Source of the DNA: Hysterangium stoloniferum
Taxonomy: Eukaryota > Basidiomycota > Agaricomycetes > Hysterangiales > Hysterangiaceae
DNA length: 64,000 bases
Direction: 5' to 3'
Assembly (NCBI GenBank): GCA_015178975.1
Contig: WHVD01000034.1
Location: 186,001-250,000 of the forward strand
Shown here: positions 1 to 11,896 of the stretch, piece after piece
Layout: each line of letters opens with the position of its first letter
Position numbering within the stretch: the stretch's first letter is position 1
Position numbers and translations under genes: made by a program
Notes under the pieces: generated by a model
Database searches by the model: none
The model's input: the letters and a program-made list of their open reading frames with translations, nothing else
Told to the model about the DNA's origin: nothing

Positions 1-260
1 GCCAATGTTGGCTTAGTGGTTTCCAACACACAAGGCATCTTTGAGTGGATCCTATTTGAGATGAGGGATGTGGAACCTGTCAGGATGGAAGGATTAAACA
101 ACATCAGGGATTTGGGAATTTCTACACCTATTATGTAGACTCCCTAGATGCATAGTAAGCTTTTATACCGACTAGTAAATAGGGATCTTGCAAAGGTAGT
201 GTGTCTAGCCAAGCTAGCTAGCTCTCTGTTAGATTGAGTAATGCTAGCAGTGCTTCCCAG

Positions 261-334
261 GGTCAGGTGGTGTAATGGTTAACACCCCTGCTATATATAT
301 GCAGAAGCCCTGGGTTCAATCCCCAGTCTGGCCA
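261..334 (+). tRNA. tRNA-like gene, identity uncertain (anticodon reads AUA)
   Basis: The segment folds as a cloverleaf without an intron. The acceptor stem GGTCAGG pairs with TCTGGCC (two G-T wobbles) and is followed by discriminator A. The D stem is GTGT/ACAC, and the T arm CTGGG-TTCAATC-CCCAG contains a good B box. A TTTT run at 339-342 would stop RNA polymerase III. The anticodon arm is poor: its inner pair is T-T and the loop is ATATATA, giving anticodon AUA (a Tyr codon). Fungal tRNA-Tyr normally has an intron and begins with C, so this is not an ordinary tRNA-Tyr. It may be a decayed tRNA or the head of a tRNA-derived SINE. Confidence 0.6.
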
Positions 335-1687
335 TTCATTTTCTACACTTTCAACACTCCTAAGTAGATTGCTCTAGACAATATAGACAGCATACCTACT
401 GGTCTTCCCACATTCCTGATGAAGGGAGGACAAGCGCAAATGGCCAGCAGCACACCACAGTTTCACGACTTGGGTTCGAACTTGGGTTCGACTTTGAGTT
501 TGTCCCCCTCAATGGCAACGACGCGAGAGAATTTATGGCATGAAAAGACAATATTACATGTCTGAGAAACAGTGAGCTTTGACACGTCATAGACTCCTTC
601 TATCGCCTAGATTGACGAACCTTGTTGGTTATTAATTGATTCCAGTTCTCTGGTACATGATGAGGAGATGGACCGTTTATAAATGACACAAGGGGTTTCC
701 GAGTCTTGTGAAAGCATTGACTTCGTTTCCAACTACGTCAAGAGCGCATCTCCAAGTAGAATGAATAGAGCGATTTGTTATATTCCCCTGGATCTTGACA
801 TGAACCGTCTGCGTGTCGAGATGGCCAAGTTGACCTTTTGAAACCATAGCGTACATAAACACCACACTGATACCATCACCCTGAAAACTTAAACGTATCT
901 TAGAGCCAAAGTCATTACCAACTCTCGTTCCATCTCTGTAGAGTAAGATTGTAAAATAAAATTTACGAATGGGGGATAATCAAGAAGATTCCCTATTTAT
1001 TCGAGGAGGGGTTGAACTTTGAACTGTGGTTTCCATATAATCATCTTACTAACTGGTCAATTACGCCCCCAAATGGGCCAAAATTTATTAAATTATATGC
1101 TAAATTGAGATGACGTGGCTTTGAATGCGTGATTATAATAGATCAGAGGTGTAGTGTCAGTAAGCATTAAATTGTAAAATTTGAGGTTAGAGGACAAAGC
1201 AGTATTCACCATCATGTATTTCAAAGTAAAATGGTTGTTACAATATAAATCATTCAGGTAGTTTTTTTTTAAACAGCATACATCATGGTGTTGCTTGGGA
1301 AATATTCATAATAATAATAATAAACTTAACACAACTGGTCAAATGAATTTGAATTTATTTTGGGGGTTGCATTTTTCCTTGTCGACTATGGCACTTATAA
1401 GTATGCAGTAATGTAGAAGATACCTCAGTCAATTCCACTATGTCGTGACGACTGAGTTATCTTTTGTTATAGTTGCAACAGGCTGGCGACCAGTCAGAAC
1501 ACCAAGTGTGTCAGAGTTTGCAAGTGTACCCCAGACTGCACTTTGGACTCCAAATCAATGTCCCCACCAAAAGCCAGAACCCCCGTCACATGCCACGGTT
1601 TAGTTAGAAGTTGTTGCGCAGGTAAAAGAATCTTCCTGCAAAAATGTTTTTGAGCAAACAATAAAAGGCGTGGGTTTCATCTGCAAT
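335..1687. other. Unassigned DNA
   Basis: No recognisable gene. Open frames are under 65 codons and show no family motifs. There is a short AAT microsatellite near 1310-1323. Confidence 0.5.
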
Positions 1688-1886
1688 TGATTTTGGGTCA
1701 TGAGTGCAGCCACGCAAGATGTTGCTTGGTTTCGGTGTTATGCTGTTTGAGATCGTGTTTGCGGGTGAATGTGATATTGCAATGCACAATTGCAATATCA
1801 CATTCACGGGCAAACACGATCTAGACGGCATAACACCCAAACCAAGCAACATTTTGCATCGCTGCATGCTCACGACTCAAATTCGA
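1688..1886. repeat. Long imperfect hairpin (MITE-like foldback)
   Basis: The left arm, about 1688-1783, is the reverse complement of the right arm, about 1789-1886, with only 5 nt (GCACA) between them. The inner 11 bp pair perfectly and the outer part at roughly 85 percent by eye. No coding capacity fits. The size and architecture suit a small MITE or foldback element, but no target duplication was identified. The open frames over it are by-products of the palindrome. Confidence 0.8.
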
Positions 1887-4412
1887 CTGAGGTTAACACC
1901 AAGGGCTGGTGTTGTTCCTCTTGGACGTTCTTGCGAGAAGATTCCTTTAGGAGACATGTGTTGTGATGCGCTCCCTTCTTGTTCGTCCGCCTCCAATCCC
2001 ATGAGCATCTTAAAGGGAATTGAGGGTGCCACACCCACTGTGCTCTTTGATGACTCTGAACGACTACTCTGTGTGCTTGCTCTAAGAGAGTGTTTAGGGA
2101 AAAAATAAATGAAGAGTAGTCAATTGTAACTCACTGCCAATTGCCCTTGTAAAGCTGACACCGCCGACCCACATCAAGGCTGGTTTACTAATTCTTCTGC
2201 TTCCTGAGACCGCTTTGCAGCAATGGCGCACATCTCCAGGCGAAGGCCAACAAAAAGTCATATTCTCTTGAATTTCACATCGTTCTTGGAAACGAGGCAC
2301 CTGCCAGAACCCGTAGAAAACTTGCCTATCGTTTGAAGAATAGTTTAAGTGAGGAGAAGGAGATTCCACATGGATGAAAAGATATGACCGCGTGCGGTGT
2401 CGATGACAGAATGTCTTATAATAAGATATCGAGGATCGCTATGCATTTGAGAACTGGTATAATAGTAGAGGAGGAAATCACAGAGGGTTGTGGCCGCGCC
2501 AAATAGGGTAGATCGGCCATCCGGAACAATGGGTGGCGGTATATTGCTAGTCCACTGAAATGAAAATATGTAAAGATAGAGTACGACTGAACTTGTCAGA
2601 CAGGCACTGGCATAGAAAAGGTAATGGGGGCATGATTCACAGCGATGCTAGCGAAGCAGAACAACAAGAGGCATCCTGTTGCTCTTCCCAGCGAGAATCA
2701 GAGTCTCTGTATAGCTGTGCTAGCCCTGTGGCCGTCTGACAAGACCAGTGGTACTCACTTTCTATCAGGTATTTGCCTTTTGGTCAGTCAACACGAAGTG
2801 GAAATCGAATGGGGTACGTTGGATCATACAGTGGGTTATAAGGGAAACCGACAACATATGAATGAGACATTGATAATAAAGGCAGTCAAATATTCTGAAT
2901 AAACTTGTGCAATATATGAATGAGACATTGATAATAAGGCTAGTCAAAAAAATAAACTTGTGAATCCACAATCACATGGTAGATCGATTTCATTTCCTCG
3001 AAAGTGTGTTGAGACACTTAGAAAAAGCCAGAAGAAAAGTGTGTTGGCCTCATCAGAAGGAATGCACGTCTGTTCGCCTTGAAATAAGCGTCAACGCGAC
3101 CTCCATGAGACAATAAGTGCAACACATCTTGCATGGTTGCGTGAGAATAACCCAGCCTCACCTTCGGCTCGAATTTCGCATTTTCATTTATTCAAGGTGA
3201 AACGGAAATAATACAACCGATCATTCTACAACTACAATTGGGATGGGACGACATTGTCTCATCATATTAATTCCATTGTTCTTGGCCCAACCTTTTTCGT
3301 ATTATAACGATACATAACTATTGTTTGTGGAAGTTGTAGTGATATCAATGCCACCCGCATGCACCTAATGCGGACTTATTTATGTGCTGTGACCTTCCGT
3401 GTTGGGATTTATTGGATTCAGACCATGGGTCATCGAGCCGCATTGTTCATAGTTTCACGTTATTCCTTGATCACTTCTTTTTTTTAAGGTCTGTGTATGG
3501 AACAAATTGAATATTTAAACACCAATACAGATAGCAAGCTCAACATCACACAGCCAATCAGTAAAGAATTGACTAATGGCGCCTCTGTCCCCCCTTTTTC
3601 CCCCTTTGACATAGATCTCTGAACCCGGATACAGTACCTACCCTCTTTCCATTGATCCAGTATGGGGTATCGACAACCAACAATGTTGAATATTTTGCGG
3701 CAAACTTACATTCATGATGCTGCTCGTGGGGACATTTCCTTCTTAGGCACTTCGTAGAATGAGATATTAGTATTGGAACAGTCACTTTTTTTCAAGGCTG
3801 TAAATTAGAAACCTTTCTGAACATTGTATGCTATTGGTTTCTTTGTTTATCTCCATTAAGATCCGACCCATGCAGAGTTTAATTTATGTCATATGCATAA
3901 AATGAGACTGTCATGTCTCCATGTTGAGGAACAAAGACACCACATGCATCACCATTGACTTTTTCGGAACTAGGCAAACAACAGTGACACAAGCACAAAA
4001 TAGCGCAATCAGTGATTATGTATATTTCTCTTTGATCCTATGTTTCACCCTTGTGACACTCACCCCTCCATTGTTTGCATCACATGTGTAAACCACACAC
4101 CCCTTGTTGCTTCACCTCAGTCCACTGTACTACTGTCACACAAGACTAAGGTGAGTTAATTTTGCCTATTTCCTTTATTAATGACACATGTCTCTTAGAT
4201 ATTATATGCTAGGTATATGATATTAGTCCATTGTACTGCTGTCATATGAGACTGAGATCAGGAAAACCCCTCCCTCCAAAGGATTTTCAGATCTGTAGTA
4301 GAGCCTTATCTTATATAAACTCCAATAATCTCTATTGGATCCTCATAAGATTTAACATTGGATCCAAAGGTAGGTGGAGGGTGATCAGATGTACATAGAA
4401 TCTTTTAAGCAT
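1887..4412. other. Unassigned DNA
   Basis: No gene family recognised. Short open frames only. A diverged direct repeat pair of about 30 bp lies near 4130 and 4227 (both contain GTCCAnTGTACT followed by CTGTCA). The segment is AT-rich and broken in all frames. Confidence 0.45.
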
Positions 4413-4791
4413 TGTTAAGTTCTGGATGTCAGGAGTCCTGAGAATTCCATATATTGAGCATACAGAAAGAAAAAAGGAGCAGGTTAACTAAGTCGAGATC
4501 AAAACTGGAGAGTAAGTACATGGCTATGGAAGACTATATAGTTGTTCCAATAATTATACTACTAATCTAGGAGCATAATAAGACAGATGTGGAAATCTTT
4601 CCAAAACAAGCATACAATAACAAGCCAGATAAATGAAGAACAAGAGGATGGGGACAGATCAGGGAATAAGTGCAAGAACAATAAACAAACAAATGATGAA
4701 CTGTCAACCAGTCAGTTACCAAATGCAGGACAAAGGATGGGAGTCAGAGTATCCATGGATATCAGATACTATCTGGAAATGGATCCTAACA
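4413..4791 (+). mobile_element. Decayed solo LTR, family A
   Basis: It begins TGTTAAGTTC and ends CCTAACA. It aligns along much of its length with the solo LTR at 40632-41194, for example the shared stretches around ACTAAGTCGA, AATAAGAC and ACCAAATGC. Where the 40.6-kb copy has CG, this copy repeatedly has CA or TG, so it looks like an older CpG-depleted relative. It lacks the central hairpin core seen in the other three copies, and no clear target duplication is visible. Confidence 0.6.
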
Positions 4792-5449
4792 CTATAATGA
4801 TTAGGCAAGTGTATTTTCAGGAAAGCCACAGGGTCTGGGTAAGTTGGAACATTGGCATAGATAAGGTGATGAGGGTTGACAAGGATGATTGGGCCATGGA
4901 CCAAAATATCTAGAACAAATGCCAGGAGTCTGATGGGTTTGATGGGCAAATCCCACATCAAAGAAGTACTGGACAATCCAGATGATTCTGAGCATGAGGA
5001 AGAATCTGTTAAATGTGACCTGTGACTTACTGTGACATGTGACTATTAAAAATAGTATGAGTTGACTCTATTGCAATACACAATATACAAGGGTTTAATA
5101 AGCTTGTAATAAAAGTACTTTGTGTCTCAATATCTTGTGTCAGTTAGTGTAGCACCTCCTGACAATATAGGTTGGATGCTCTGGGAGGTGTATAGTGGTT
5201 CTGACACACATTAACCTCCAAATGCATGGTCCACAATTAGCATCTTCATATGAAAAGTTGCAATAATTGGTGGACTCCCCCTATAAAAAGGTGTGTTTCA
5301 TCATCAAATTTAACAGTGACACACTCAAGTCTGAGGAAAGTTGTTACTATTCAGGTCACTAACTACAAGCTTGTATATGTTGAGAAGCCAGAAGTATCCA
5401 TTCAGTCAATGTGAGTCAGGTAATTTTAACACTGCCAGAATGTTACCTA
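4792..5449. other. Unassigned DNA, possible eroded KDZ 3' part
   Basis: This lies directly downstream (minus strand) of the KDZ relic. I could not align the later KDZ catalytic motifs here. AT-rich, with no intact frame. Confidence 0.35.
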
Positions 5450-6971
5450 GGAGCTCACCTTTCCCCCTTTGCTAAGTCAACTGTACCACCTTTGAAAAAT
5501 GCACTGCTTCTGGCACAACTGATTGAGATTAAACCAGTACATGGCCTATTCTTGGATTGACCTGACCTGGCTGCATCTCCAGCATGGAATCCTCAGCATG
5601 TTATATCCTTGGCTTTACTCAAGTATGTATCATCTGATCACACCAAATTGAGCACTCACAGATGTATCATTATCCGCCCCTCCCCACACCTGACAAAAAT
5701 CCTTATATTTGTCATTTTCTGCATAGAATGCACCATCACCAAATAGTGACGGGTCTGAAGCCTCCCCACCACCTTTATTATTACATTGCAAACACATGTT
5801 CCCATCTTCACCAAGGAAAATTGCATATTTTAAATCACTGTTAGAAACACAAGTAAGTCATCAGAAATTGATTCTATATGTAAAACTACTCCCGCATCTG
5901 GGTCTTCCCTCCAATTCTTAGGAATATTGATTCCCGGCATAGGGCATGATACACAGTCCATCCCTATACCGATAACAGGAGATTCAGCATTCAGTGATGT
6001 CATGCCAGCATGTTTCCATGCACGAACTGCCCTCCATTGGCATTGAATCTGGTTGAATTGGCGATAAACATCCTATAATGACAAGCAATGTAAGTTGCAT
6101 CCCAGCACCAACTTCGAAATCAGAGCTCACCTGCACATTCCTTGAGTCTGCATTATCTGTTAGCCGTTGTATCATTCCACAAAAATCCCATGGAGTTAAC
6201 TGTCCTACCAGGTTAAGCATATGAAATAATTTCATGACACGAAATGTGAATGCAGTCACTGGACGAAGGGTAGTTGCTGGGATGAGGGATACATTGAGGA
6301 GTTGGTCATGAAGCTCTGGTGCTCTTGCACAGCGACACCAACCAATTTGGACATTATGGAGACTGTTTGTGTCCATCACTGTCAGTATTTGTGATCCACT
6401 GTCAGTATTTTCGTGAGGGCATTGTTCTCCACTGTGATTCATCCCAAATACTAATCCCATGGATTCTAATGACCATTTTTCAAAGCTTTTTCCATTCCAT
6501 TTTGTGAGTCGATGACAAGGGAGTCGCCTATGTCCATCAATTGCACACATCCCACATTTCGATGCGCCATCATCACAGTCGTGGCAAATATATTCTGGAG
6601 GAAAACTGCATCCAACCATTCCACTGCATATTGCACCATTTGGTAGACATTCCTGTTTTAACATTGCATCAAGTCGATTATGCCGAAGCTGGGAAAAGTC
6701 GGGTCTTGTGTTGCCAGATATATTATGAGTATAACATGGCTGTCATTTCAAGGTAATGTCTATGAATTGTCATATAGGTTATAACCAAACTTACTGGCTC
6801 AGGTTCATTTTCAACTATGTCACCGTTGTCGTCATCAAGATGGAACTTATTAAGGTCAGGTGAGTTGTGTTTATGATTATGATGTGTTCCATCTCCAAAC
6901 TGCTCCGGGAGTTGGAGCCTTGCTTGGATCTCTTCAGAATTGAGGGGTATGTCATGGGATATATATGGCAT
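5450..6971 (-). pseudogene. KDZ (Kyakuja-Dileera-Zisupton) transposase relic with CxC2 cysteine cluster
   Basis: Minus-strand translation between 6664 and about 6110 matches the CxC2 cluster that precedes KDZ transposases: paired cysteines (CHDC, CGMC), then HRLTKWNG, FEKWSLESMGL, DTNSLHNVQIGWC, and TAFTFRVMKLFHMLNL ending in TDNAD. After an intron-like gap the frame resumes with VYRQFNQIQCQWR and CPMPGINIP (about 6070-5880). A further exon carries the conserved YAIFLGEDGNM stretch (about 5845-5640), and a CAR...DLAKGGK-like piece lies near 5550-5450. An N-terminal exon fits 6971-6760. The family cuts and pastes DNA in fungi and often accompanies TET/JBP genes. Stops, frame breaks and the missing C-terminal part make this copy dead. 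Confidence 0.85.
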
Positions 6972-7319
6972 GCCATTGATTGTGCGAGTAATTTTTACTC
7001 AGGATGGATCTGTAAAGCCAGCCTCACTTCCTGTTCTTTTTTGTTCCAATATCTGCACAGTTGTTTTTTTACCCCTGAAGAAAACATGGAGAGTCGAAAT
7101 TAATGGCAAGGGCAAGTGTGGGCGATAAAAACTGGGTGTTCCATACAAGGCAACATTTAGTTTGTAAGCACACTGTTCATACCTCTGACTCTCAATGTCA
7201 ATATCACAGGATCTAAATGAAGAATGGTATGTCTATCCCTGTTAATTCACTTGTTTGCTCTATATGTTTACACAATAGCAGGATTGTGACTATTAGCACG
7301 AAATTGCCATACTTGTCAC

Positions 7320-8050
7320 ATAATGGCAGAAGGATTTGGAACACTTTCAGCCAGGGTTTTGGTTCAATGATATTCTCATGGATTTTGGACTTGAGTAAGA
7401 GTATCTAAACTCCCCATGTGCACAGCCAGCTGAATTTTCTCACATGAAATCAAAGTGTTTGGATGAAAAGGCATCTTGTTTCCCACTTGGGCCACCTAAA
7501 AGTGTGGACATTCTTTACATTCTTCTATTCATTCCTTGGTAAAAAGTCACAATCTGAAATTGCTCACTGGACCAAAGAGAGTGATATTTTCAAGTTCGAT
7601 TTCATCATTATCCCTGTCCACCTTGAGAATCACTGGATGGCAATTGTTATTGTCAACCCTGCTGCCATACTAAGTGTTGGTTCCGATCCAAACCAGTAAG
7701 GATTTTAATACTTGTTATGCCTTTTTTCATGAGCTTTTATAAGGTGTCATATTATTTCCATGGATTCCTTAGCTTTACCAAGACTGGAGGTGTGTTCATA
7801 TGTCAAAGAGTGGCTTCGTGGTGAGGCTAAACAGAAATACCCGAACTGCCCTTGGTCTGAACCTGAGTGTCAAGTAACCAAGGGAGGTTCCAGAGCTCTG
7901 ACCGAATCAGCAGACCTGCTAATGTCTCTTTCAAACAGGTGCCACAACAACTGAACTCAAGCGACTGTGGTCCCTACTCTCTGTACAACATCTCACGCTT
8001 TATTCGTCATCACAAAGAAATTCTCAATTCTGTCAATGCAGTATGACCTT
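7320..8050 (+). pseudogene. Ulp1/SENP-type cysteine protease (C48) relic
   Basis: The pieces occur in the right order for a SUMO-protease fold. LEHFQPGFWFNDILMDFGL (about 7333-7392) matches the start of the domain. TFFYSFLGKK and WTKESDIFKFDFIIIPVH lead to the catalytic His in ENHW (codon 7631-7633). The Asp is in MDSL (7763-7765), and QQLNSSDCGPYSLYN supplies the Gln-Cys end of the triad (Cys codon 7966-7968). An intron-like gap separates the His and Asp exons. Frames shift between pieces and stops occur, so it is not functional. It faces away from the KDZ relic with only about 350 bp between them. Ulp1 genes are carried by several eukaryotic DNA transposons, so this one probably belonged to the same element (inference). 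Confidence 0.8.
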
Positions 8051-8057
8051 TCACTCT

Positions 8058-8373
8058 TTCAAAACTCAACCAATTCTTCTCCTCTGCTCTCAACACCAGA
8101 ACTCCCCACTCTCTCCTAAATGGTTCTGTGAGATTTGGAGACAAGACCTTGGCCCACATTATTGCTCTATGCTGCATGCATCAGCGGAGATCTGGCTATG
8201 TTCACCCTAGTTCTCTCTTTGTTTCGAAACTCAACTAATCCTTCTCCTCTGCTTTCAACACCAGAATTCCCCACTCTCTCCTAAATGGTTCTGTGAGATT
8301 TGAAGACAAGACCTTGTGCGCATTATCACTCTACACTGCGTGCGTGTATCAGTGGAGATCTGGCTATTTTCAC
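8058..8373 (+). repeat. Tandem duplication (164-bp unit, two copies)
   Basis: 8058-8221 and 8222-8373 are near-identical direct repeats, each containing the stretch encoding SLLNGSVRF and the phrase AGATCTGGCTAT. They lie just after the Ulp1 domain. The two copies differ by scattered transitions, so the duplication predates some of the decay. Confidence 0.75.
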
Positions 8374-8854
8374 ATCAATATTGATAATATTGGGGGTATT
8401 GAACCTGACATGATGCCGGAAATTATTGAGACAATGTTATAGTTGATTTAGTTGCATATTGAAGTGCAGAATGTACCTGGATGTTTTTTAATGTGTGAAT
8501 TCATTCCACGATGATACAGAATCTGATGTGAAATTTCCCTTCATTTGATCTATCCTTTGTCTAATTTTTCAAAAGCTTAAACTGGAAGTGCTGAAATGTA
8601 TCAATCCCCTCCCTGAATTTAAGTGCAAATTTCATGCCATTGATGAAGACCCCATTCAACATGAGGCTGCGCATAATCTGTAAGAGTTGAGTTGTCCTCT
8701 CCATTTAAGGAAGTTTGAATAATTAATTAAATATTAAAAGAACTAAAATAATTACAGTAATAAAAAATTAAAATATGGTGGAAGGGGAGAGATGAGGGAA
8801 TCGGCAGCAAATTTATCGCAGTATCTAAAAGGCATGTCAGTATCCATGCTGCTA
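8374..8854. other. Unassigned AT-rich DNA
   Basis: No gene recognised. The segment is AT-rich with runs of A and T around 8710-8780. Confidence 0.45.
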
Positions 8855-9223
8855 TCACCTGGAAACTAATAACATATTGAAACATACAGCAACTGGATGA
8901 ACATCAACTTTCGGCAGCAGTATGCATTTGATTCTGGGTACATTTGGGGTGGGTGGTGGAGGATAGGGCAATGTATATGATGCCTGTGCAAACAATGGGG
9001 TAGAAAGCATAGTAGGATTATTAGTGTGAGGTGGGGGAGTTGAGTGAGGAGTTGGTAAGAAAGTGGGTGCATTGTCTAAAGCTATTTCAGTGTTTATACT
9101 ATGTATCAATTGGAAAAGTAATAGCATACTGTGACACAAGGGAGCTGGATGAATATCAACCTTTGGTAACGGGATACCACTAATTCTTGCACATTTGGAG
9201 GGTGCGGTGAAGGGTGAGACCAT
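8855..9223 (-). other. Proline/threonine-rich open frame with an internal duplication
   Basis: The 122-codon frame contains the same module twice: PLPKVDIHPAPLCHSMLL near its start and LLPKVDVHPVAVCFNMLL at its end, separated by a Pro/Thr/His-rich linker. The underlying DNA repeats too, about 8875-8960 against 9110-9200. No known family. It may be a surviving exon of the KDZ/Ulp1 element or simply duplicated non-coding DNA. Confidence 0.3.
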
Positions 9224-11387
9224 CTACATGATGACTGTTGATATGACAAGGGATGTTGACTACCCTAATCCGTCCTCTTAATTCCTGAGCTGCTCATTTG
9301 CCATTCAATGTCGTACTCTTGTATCCCTTAAAGATCACAAGGTACTCAAAATTTTATAGCATTACACCTTGACCTTTGTACTCTACACGTCTTGTCTCAT
9401 CTACACAGCACATGCAATGGAGAAGTTGTTTCTAATGAAGCCGGTGCAGCGCCGTTAGAGCAGAAACTCACCTCCCCAAAACCACTTGGCGGGCCTGGAA
9501 CTGGTCAAAAGCCAGAGCAGTTGTTCACTATGGGGTATGCGTGTTAGTAATCTATCCTGTCCTACATGTAAGCTTCCTTAGCTTTATGTTACATGTGTTT
9601 GCATCCAGCTTGCTTCCCTGGAGCTTTACAACTCGTTGCTTCCAAATCTGGGAAGGGTGCCATTTATGCTGCCAAAATCCACACATTTGTGCATCTTGGT
9701 GAGCCAAAGGGCACACCAGGTTTTGGACTTGCAGTAGATATTGAGATTGAGGGTGTTGCAAATGCGGTATTGATTCAGGAGGCCCATGCTGTGAGCGTTA
9801 TTTTCATTAGCCATGGGTCTGACTGACCATTGGTGATAGTTCTGTGATAGTTCTGTCAGTGTTCTCGTGCATTGAGCGAAGGGGTTGAGGTCACTGTCAA
9901 ACAGAAAAAGTAATATTCACCTTTACCAAATGGAACAGTTTGTATTATAAATAAATCTGTGAAGAATAAATTACATCTACCTTTTATCGTGGTGTTCAGT
10001 GACTGACTCTCTTCAAGTAATAGGTGCTGGACCATGTTGTTCCCATGCCTGCCCAGATGTATCAATAATACTGGTAGAGAAGTACTGAAAGAATTTTTAG
10101 CTGTTGTCCACACTCCAAGGCATAAATACTTATACACTCACTTTTGCCCGATAGATTCTGATGATGTCATCTCGCTTTGAGAAGGCTCAACAGGTTATTG
10201 AGCTGGAGGACATTGATTGAGAATGGAAGCAGGAAGCAGGACAAAGAGGGTGTGTGACTGCTATAATATTGACACATTGTGTCACATGGGTCACACAGGG
10301 GGTTATCCCAGTTATCGATGTGGGTGGGTGTGGGTGGTCACGTGCGTGTACATGACTCCTGTATATGTAACGGGAGCGGACCTGGTGGCAGACTCGGCAT
10401 GGGGCGGTCCACTGCCTTTGTTCTCAGGAGGTAAAGAGAGGTAGATAATTTTCCGATCATTACACTGTTTCATTTCTATTATCTGTCATTAGGGGGTTTA
10501 GTCTATGAATGCTAGCATAAATAGGGAGACCCCCACTAGTTAGAGGAGTCTTTTTTGAATTGGAGCCTATTCCTACTCTGTGCAGTCCTCTTTGTAAGAG
10601 CTCAAACCGAAGGATTACGCTATTTCTAAAGCCGAACTACATATGGTCATTCAACACCTTGCTGCTCACTGCCAAATAGTTATCAAGCTTGTTGGTTGCC
10701 ATCCAGATCAGGTACTCACCGGGTATTGTCAAACAGGGCACCAAACAGTATTAAGTTGTGCACACTAATAAGAGCCATATCATCCCCAAGCCAGTCACCT
10801 GCCACTAGCTCCATCCCATGCCTGTGATTGCTGTCAATAGAGATGTATCTCATCAATGTAAAAGCTAGCCTACTCAATGGAAATTACCCCTGAAGTCAAT
10901 GAAGGTAGGGAAATTACTTATTCAATCAGCAATCATATCGAAGTTGCAGCAACCCTCTCTTTATTAGGTCTATCTTCTCATTTTTCAATGAGCTGGAGGC
11001 AGACCAAAGTAAGGGATCCTAAGGATGAGTTGCAACTAGGATAGTTTGTAGGTTTCTTAACCTTTGCAAGGCTTGTAAGATAAAAGATTTAATCTCATTT
11101 AAATGAAGTCTTCTATTTAATAAGAACCAAGGGGTTTGATGGATTCAGAGGAATCATTTTAAGCAAGGGTAATCAAGGAAGCCCAGATACATATAGAAGT
11201 TAACTTGCGGAAATTTCTCATTCAATAGTGCTTATCATGGCCTAGATGTCAACATGGTTTGAATGGTTAATAGTCATTTAGGTCATCAACAGCATTTTCC
11301 ACTCTCAGCTGCCCAATCTGTATTTATTGCTATTTATTGTTTTAATGAACTTTCTCAAGCCAGAACTTCACCTAATTGAATATAATT
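9224..11387. other. Unassigned DNA with small unrecognised frames
   Basis: A 77-codon plus-strand frame at 9593-9826 and short exon-like pieces near 9420-9540 and 10158-10230 have ordinary composition but no recognisable motifs. Nothing here can be assigned a function. The segment could hold eroded exons of a transposon or gene. Confidence 0.35.
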
Positions 11388-11896
11388 GCTACGCTGCTAC
11401 GCTTGCTACGCTTGCTACGCTCTGCTACGCTTGCTACGCTTGCTACGCTTGCTACGCTTGCTACGCTTGCTACGCTTGCTACGCTTGCTACGCTTGCTAC
11501 GCTTGCTACGCTTGCTACGCTTGCTACGCTTGCTACGCTTGCTACGCTTGCTACGCTTGCTACGCTTGCTACGCTTGCTACGCTTGCTACGCTTGCTACG
11601 CTTGCTACGCTTGCTACGCTTGCTACGCTTGCTACGCTTGCTACGCTTGCTACGCTTGCTACGCTTGCTACGCTTGCTACGCTTGCTACGCTTGCTACGC
11701 TTGCTACGCTTGCTACGCTTGCTACGCTTGCTACGCTTGCTACGCTTGCTACGCTTGCTACGCTTGCTACGCTTGCTACGCTTGCTACGCTTGCTACGCT
11801 TGCTACGCTTGCTACGCTTGCTACGCTTGCTACGCTTGCTACGCTTGCTACGCTTGCTACGCTTGCTACGCTTGCTACGCTTGCTACGCTTGCTAC
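11388..11896. repeat. Homogeneous 9-bp tandem repeat (TTGCTACGC)n
   Basis: After about four imperfect units, roughly 52 uninterrupted perfect copies of TTGCTACGC run from about 11431 to 11896. Because the unit is a multiple of three, several frames stay open and give artificial Ala-Thr-Leu, Cys-Tyr-Ala, Arg-Leu-Leu and Lys-Arg-Ser peptides. Flanking DNA shows no gene to which these belong. The lack of internal variation points to recent expansion or active homogenisation. Confidence 0.97.

Noticed and set aside
1704..2108. 134-codon plus-strand frame
   Set aside because: About half of it lies on the 200-bp palindrome, with an antisense frame mirroring it, and there are no motifs beyond the palindrome.
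4413..4791. Target duplication around the 4.4-kb LTR
   Set aside because: AGCAT and CTATA do not match. The copy is too decayed or rearranged to claim one.
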